Below the pieces are notes generated by a model. It had not been told where the DNA came from, made no database searches, and saw only the letters and a program-made list of their open reading frames with translations. From Dryococelus australis (Eukaryota > Arthropoda > Insecta > Phasmatodea > Phasmatidae), in contig CM056994.1 in the NCBI GenBank assembly GCA_029891345.1, positions 141,940,457 through 142,004,456 on the forward strand: a stretch of 64,000 bases of DNA, written 5' to 3'. A program made the translations under genes and the position numbers. Positions 60,005-64,000 of the stretch are shown here, piece after piece. The stretch's first letter is position 1. Every line of letters starts with the position of its first letter.

Positions 60005-60715
60005 GTAAGAACTACATTCGTTTGAAAGAAAACAAATTGATCACAATGAATGAATCGCGTAAGTACAACGCAGTTTGCCGCGCAGTATGGTCATAGCTCG
60101 ACATGTGCCCCATTTGCTTTCATTGTGGTTTGCTTGCCCAGACAGATGTGTCACTAGGGGGCATACGTATCCCTCAATCATTCATGGTTGTAAGAGGCAG
60201 AGTAAAGCCTTAGTAGGTATGTGAGCAGAGTGGAGGCACAGAGTCAAATTCAGTAAACACGTAGCATGGCCCGATGGTGCATTCGACAAGTCTTTGCCCA
60301 GCTGAATGAGCATGAGATAGGCCGCATAGCCAGCCTCCGATTGGCAGGGTAGACATTTCGGCGAGTTTATCGCCACTTGAACCGTTTTTCCTACAATTTG
60401 AGTCGGTGTTGGATGCAGTGGGAACAAGCCGATACACACACCCGTCGGAAAGGCTCGGGTCAACCACGGTGGACCACCAGCAAGAAGGATTATTTCACCG
60501 TGTGACGTGCCATGAGAACTGTAAGGGTGTCGCTACGCACCACCCAGGGACTTATCATGGAAGCTGTGGATACGCTTGTGTACATCAGTACCATATCCAG
60601 GTAGCTAGTGGAGCAGGAACTCTCTTCGCGGCATCCATCACGACGTCTACTATTACGTCCTGAGCATCGCCGAGCACGCTGTGATATTCTGCGCGAAATG
60701 ATGCAGTTTCGAAAA
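60005..60715 (+). mobile_element. Tc1-like transposon, copy 3, 3'-truncated
   Basis: From about 60005 the sequence follows copy 2 (14950 on): CATTCGTTTGAAAGAAAACAAATTGATCAC, ATGAATGAATCGCGTAAGTAC, and the CACTAGGGGGCATACGTATCCCTC leader. It stops matching near 60715, inside the transposase gene, where unrelated AT-rich DNA with a G-rich patch (60763-60777) begins. The two 5' leaders agree at about three bases in four, so the copies belong to one old family. Confidence 0.75.
60266..60712 (+). pseudogene. Tc1-like transposase, N-terminal remnant
   Basis: The ATG at 60266 opens MARWCIRQVFAQLNEHEIGR, the start of the first helix-turn-helix. It is followed by ASLRLAG, FRRVYRHLNR and CWMQWEQADTHTRRKGSGQ, the linker with its GRPR-like hook. 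The second helix-turn-helix comes next, then RRLLLRPEHRRARCDILREM near 60620-60700 in a neighbouring frame. This is the best-preserved DNA-binding half of the three copies: only about three stops and one frame change. The whole catalytic DDE half is missing. Minus-strand open frames at 60182-60467 are shadows. Confidence 0.8.
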
Positions 60716-60719
60716 CGCC

Positions 60720-63700
60720 TAACTCATAAACGGGAAACAGAAAAAGAAATTCTTTATAGGCCTGGGGGGGTGGGGTTAATTTTCATGACTCTCCGACTGA
60801 CTGGTGTAAAATTTATATTACATAATATTTTAACACCACATTACATACAGACACAAGCTACAGGTATCAAAAATTCCATGCTGGTTGTCGACCAGCCTTA
60901 ATATTAACAGTCCTTAGTATCGTGCCGTGTGAGCACAGAGACCAGCACCGACATACAACAGCTAACCTGTGCGGAGACTCAGATGTGCTCGCGAAAGATA
61001 GTGACGCGTGCGGGTCTACTTCGTGAGACAGCCACCATGCCGAGCGTAGTGTTCTGCTGCAGTGAGCGGCACTGACTCGTCACGAAGTTCTGGGGACATG
61101 GGACAGGTGTAGAGTGCTCAGTCAGCCGCCATCGTCTCTAACAGACGGCACAAACGGCACAGTTTGGCCTCCGGCAAAACATTTATATTTAATAATTTCA
61201 CGTGAACAAAAAATTTCTAAATAGCAGATGAACTTATTTCTTTTATAATGGCTGCTTTGTTAGGGATTATATTAACTGTTTGAATCAGAAACAAAACAAA
61301 AATATCTTAAATCAATGTACGCACGAATACATTTTTGACAGTTAAAACGTAGAAGTCACACGACAACGTTTTATGTCTACTTGTAGCGGAAGGATAACTA
61401 ATCGGTAACCAAAAGTAGAACTTTAGCAGGGCCTCAGAAAAATTGGATGTGGCCATGAAAATACTTTAATGACGTAGTACAATAGTGAATGATGTATGCA
61501 ACACAAGATATGATAAATAATAAAACAGGATGCGCTTTTAATGTGTAAATTTCTTTTAAGCTTACACAATGCATATTTAAAAACTAATTACGTTTCACCA
61601 TTTCGGGCGAACGGCTCAGACAATGCATTTCATGTATTGACACTGGTGTATAAAAAATTAATAATATTTTGTTCACAAACGATGTTTCTGTGTGCTAGAG
61701 AACACGAGTTTTGCTTTCTGGTCGGAGAAAGCAAAGTATATTTTAATTACATTTTTGCAGTAAAAATATATATTATAGGAGCATTCAGAATGCTTAATCC
61801 ATGCAGTCTCAGTGAACGAAATTGTGTACATGACGCATGTTTTTCAAATTGTGGTCTGTATTGTGGGCAAATGACTCGCAAATAGTCTTACTTGTCAAGG
61901 TCATAATTGGTTCATATTACTGAAGCCGAACAGTAGCAGTGCAAAGACGGCTTTGTGTATTAAGAGGTTGGGCGGCTATTAACGTCGCGATTCCGTTGAG
62001 TGTGGATCAGTGAAAGAATGCAATGATAATAAAGGGAGGGAGCAGAAGATCACTGAGAAAACCCGCCAGCTATTCAAACAAGAATTACGTTAGCAAATTT
62101 GTCAAAATTTTACATGGCTAACAGTTTCCTACTTTAATTTCATTGGCGCATGAATAAATACATTAGGCCTATAGCAATGTTAATTTTACATTTGGCAGAA
62201 AAATGTACAATATGCATACAAATAAAATCTCGAGCAGGGCTTTCGAAAGTGTGTATCGTGAACGACTTATACTGCATTCTGTACTGCTTGCAAGATAGGG
62301 TAACCTTATATCCAGACATTTTACTGTCATAGCCTGAAGTTCAAAAAACGATACAGCATTGATAACAGAATATAACTCTCTTCGACGCTTCAGTCAAGTT
62401 TAATATAACTTCAGTAAATTTTGACAGTTCTCGAAAAGAAGTGCGGCCACGATGTATCCCTCCACCACAGCTGTTCTGTCGGTATAGAAAATGATCTTTG
62501 TAAACAAATTACGAATCCAATGACAGGCATGAAAGACTGACCACCTCTGTCCATTACTTAGGCTATTCCCAAATGTTTTATTTTTGTTGTGGTCACATAC
62601 TATACTAGGTAGGATTGTGTTTATTTTATTGGTGGAGTGGGGTACTAAGGTTTAACATATTTCGTGAGACGTGATTGTGTTGCGTTTCTACTTATGAGAG
62701 AGTGGCGATTGGAACTTACATAGTTTTGAAGAAGCAGTGGAAAATTTTGTTCATACGGAAATAGTATTCATTTTCTATACATCTCAGAGATTTAAATTTA
62801 TAAAATAAAAAAAAATCGATAAATTGGCGTTGTTCACACCTTAACATTATTGCATTTTTTATACATGAACTACATTTAAAGGGCGTTTATTTAGGCCACA
62901 TACATTAGGAAACCTCCGGGAATAACAAAACGCGATAAATATCTCACTGGTAATACGGACGTACGAAATGAGTAATGTAAATATGTTCAGAAAATCGAAC
63001 TCTCCACGCAAAAAAGTAGTTATAAATTCGATAAAATAAATAACGGTAAAACGAGGTTTCTTTGATTACGAAATACGTTTCAAATATTATAACAACAATT
63101 TAAGGAACCATTATTTATAAATTGCACAAATTTACTGTTCACTTCGTAATTCCTAAACATGTTCCTATCTTCGGATTATTACTTCACTAAAATCACGTGT
63201 TGGCCACAGATACGAAAAAGTTTATTTGCTGACTTATGCAAATAACGAAACACTTGAAACCAAACAATTCAAACTTCACAAAATAAATATTTTTTTTCGA
63301 AAATGCTTTACGATGGTCACATAATATATGGCCTACCAGAAGCCCTATTACAAAGTGGCTGACACTAATTTCGCTGAGAAGACTTTTCTAAAAAGGCACA
63401 TATGACGAACTACACTTAATGAAATATTCAAATACAAAAATTATTAAATGCGTATAAAATAATCAGATATCACCAGCACGGAACTTTCAAAACATTATTG
63501 AAAAGAGCTGAATTGCAAATGACATTTCACCAGGCGGGTGGAGCTCAAAGACAAGTGAGATTGGTGGAGATCTTCCGTAATGTTTGCATGCTCTATGTTT
63601 TTAATGCCCTTGCTCGATAACTCAGAGAAATTGTACATTATTCCATGCTTGCAATTTTAAACATTGTTTTAGTAATTGGCATTAAATTTCTACATAGTAA

Positions 63701-64000
63701 TTTTTTAAATGCCAAGTACTCTTTTCTTCTGGTCATCTTGAAGGCCACCAGCATAATAACACGCATCCTGCAAAAAACATCAGCTGACACAGTACTTTCC
63801 GAATGACGGTGGATAAATCTCCTTCTGTAAATTTTTGGTTTACATGTTCTTCTAACCTGACAACAGCGCTTCACATCCGGGATGGATTATTTACTATTCT
63901 CCTTGAGTCACTGTTACTGGGTAATAAATATCTCTTCGCTTTGCTGAGTATCTGAACAAAAATCATTAAATTACAACCACGACACATGACATGGGTGTAT
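60720..64000. other. AT-rich unannotated stretch
   Basis: About 3.3 kb without supported features. GC-richer DNA at 60900-61180 has no recognised content. The frames at 61541-61885, 62150-62332 and 63638-63874 (minus) show no domain and are consistent with chance. Confidence 0.5.

Noticed and set aside
61541-61885. 114-residue open frame near the window end
   Set aside because: No domain, signal peptide or flanking gene structure is visible; the length is possible by chance in 64 kb.

Overview
This window looks like intergenic or intronic DNA from a large, repeat-rich, AT-rich animal genome, most likely an arthropod and probably an insect. That inference rests on the mix of elements: Tc1-like transposase remnants, a DUF4817-type transposase fragment, a Jockey/CR1-like LINE end, a Helitron helicase fragment, a fossil Polinton, tRNA-headed SINEs and many long degenerate satellite arrays. 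I found no host protein-coding gene, rRNA or intact tRNA that I could defend. Every recognisable coding stretch is a decayed piece of a mobile element.

Layout. 0.5-1.15 kb is a GC-rich, LTR-like island. 1.8-12.7 kb is a very large, imperfect inverted repeat (arms about 1.8-4.8 and 8.4-12.7 kb). Its arms carry, in mirror order, a CT/GA tract, a tRNA-like segment, a TGACTCC minisatellite and a strand-biased CCATACC/GGTATGG-rich body. Its centre holds a Tc1 transposase remnant (4.8-5.6 kb), a tandem duplication, a second LTR-like island (5.9-6.2 kb) and 2 kb of G/T-rich DNA. 12.7-14.95 kb is an array of a roughly 270-280 bp degenerate repeat, followed by a second Tc1 copy (14.95-16.4 kb). 16.4-20.6 kb is featureless. 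20.6-25.2 kb is a transposon graveyard: SINE heads, a 5'-truncated LINE, the C-terminus of a pogo/Tigger-like transposase, a mariner-like helix-turn-helix and a DUF4817/IS630-type remnant. 25.5-26.4 kb is a third, partial copy of the large inverted-repeat family. 26.5-31.1 kb has small tandem repeats, a SINE and a palindromic MITE. 31.7-32.5 kb repeats part of the Polinton region. 33.9-34.6 kb is the C-terminal end of a Helitron helicase on the minus strand.

34.9-37.7 kb has a degenerate tandem repeat, a microsatellite and an extremely AT-rich block whose longer open frames are all on the minus strand; a foldback MITE follows at 37.7-38.0 kb. 39.2-45.2 kb is a second array of the 270-280 bp repeat, split by a 2.5 kb element (42.3-44.8 kb) with terminal inverted repeats and internal GTTGGCCCAAC-type repeats. 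46.2-54.7 kb appears to be a short, internally deleted, old Polinton/Maverick: inverted terminal repeats of about 0.55 kb enclose integrase, chromodomain-like and DNA polymerase B N-terminal fossils. 55.4-57.1 kb is another degenerate tandem array. A third Tc1 copy, truncated at its 3' end, lies at 60.0-60.7 kb. The rest, to 64 kb, shows nothing I can name.

Nothing here works as a living gene set. What the window records is element nesting: two inverted structures (1.8-12.7 and 46.2-54.7 kb), a satellite family that serves as a target for insertion, and at least four dispersed copies of a strand-biased repeat family that I do not recognise. All repeat relations were read by eye, so boundaries are approximate, commonly by 10-50 bases.
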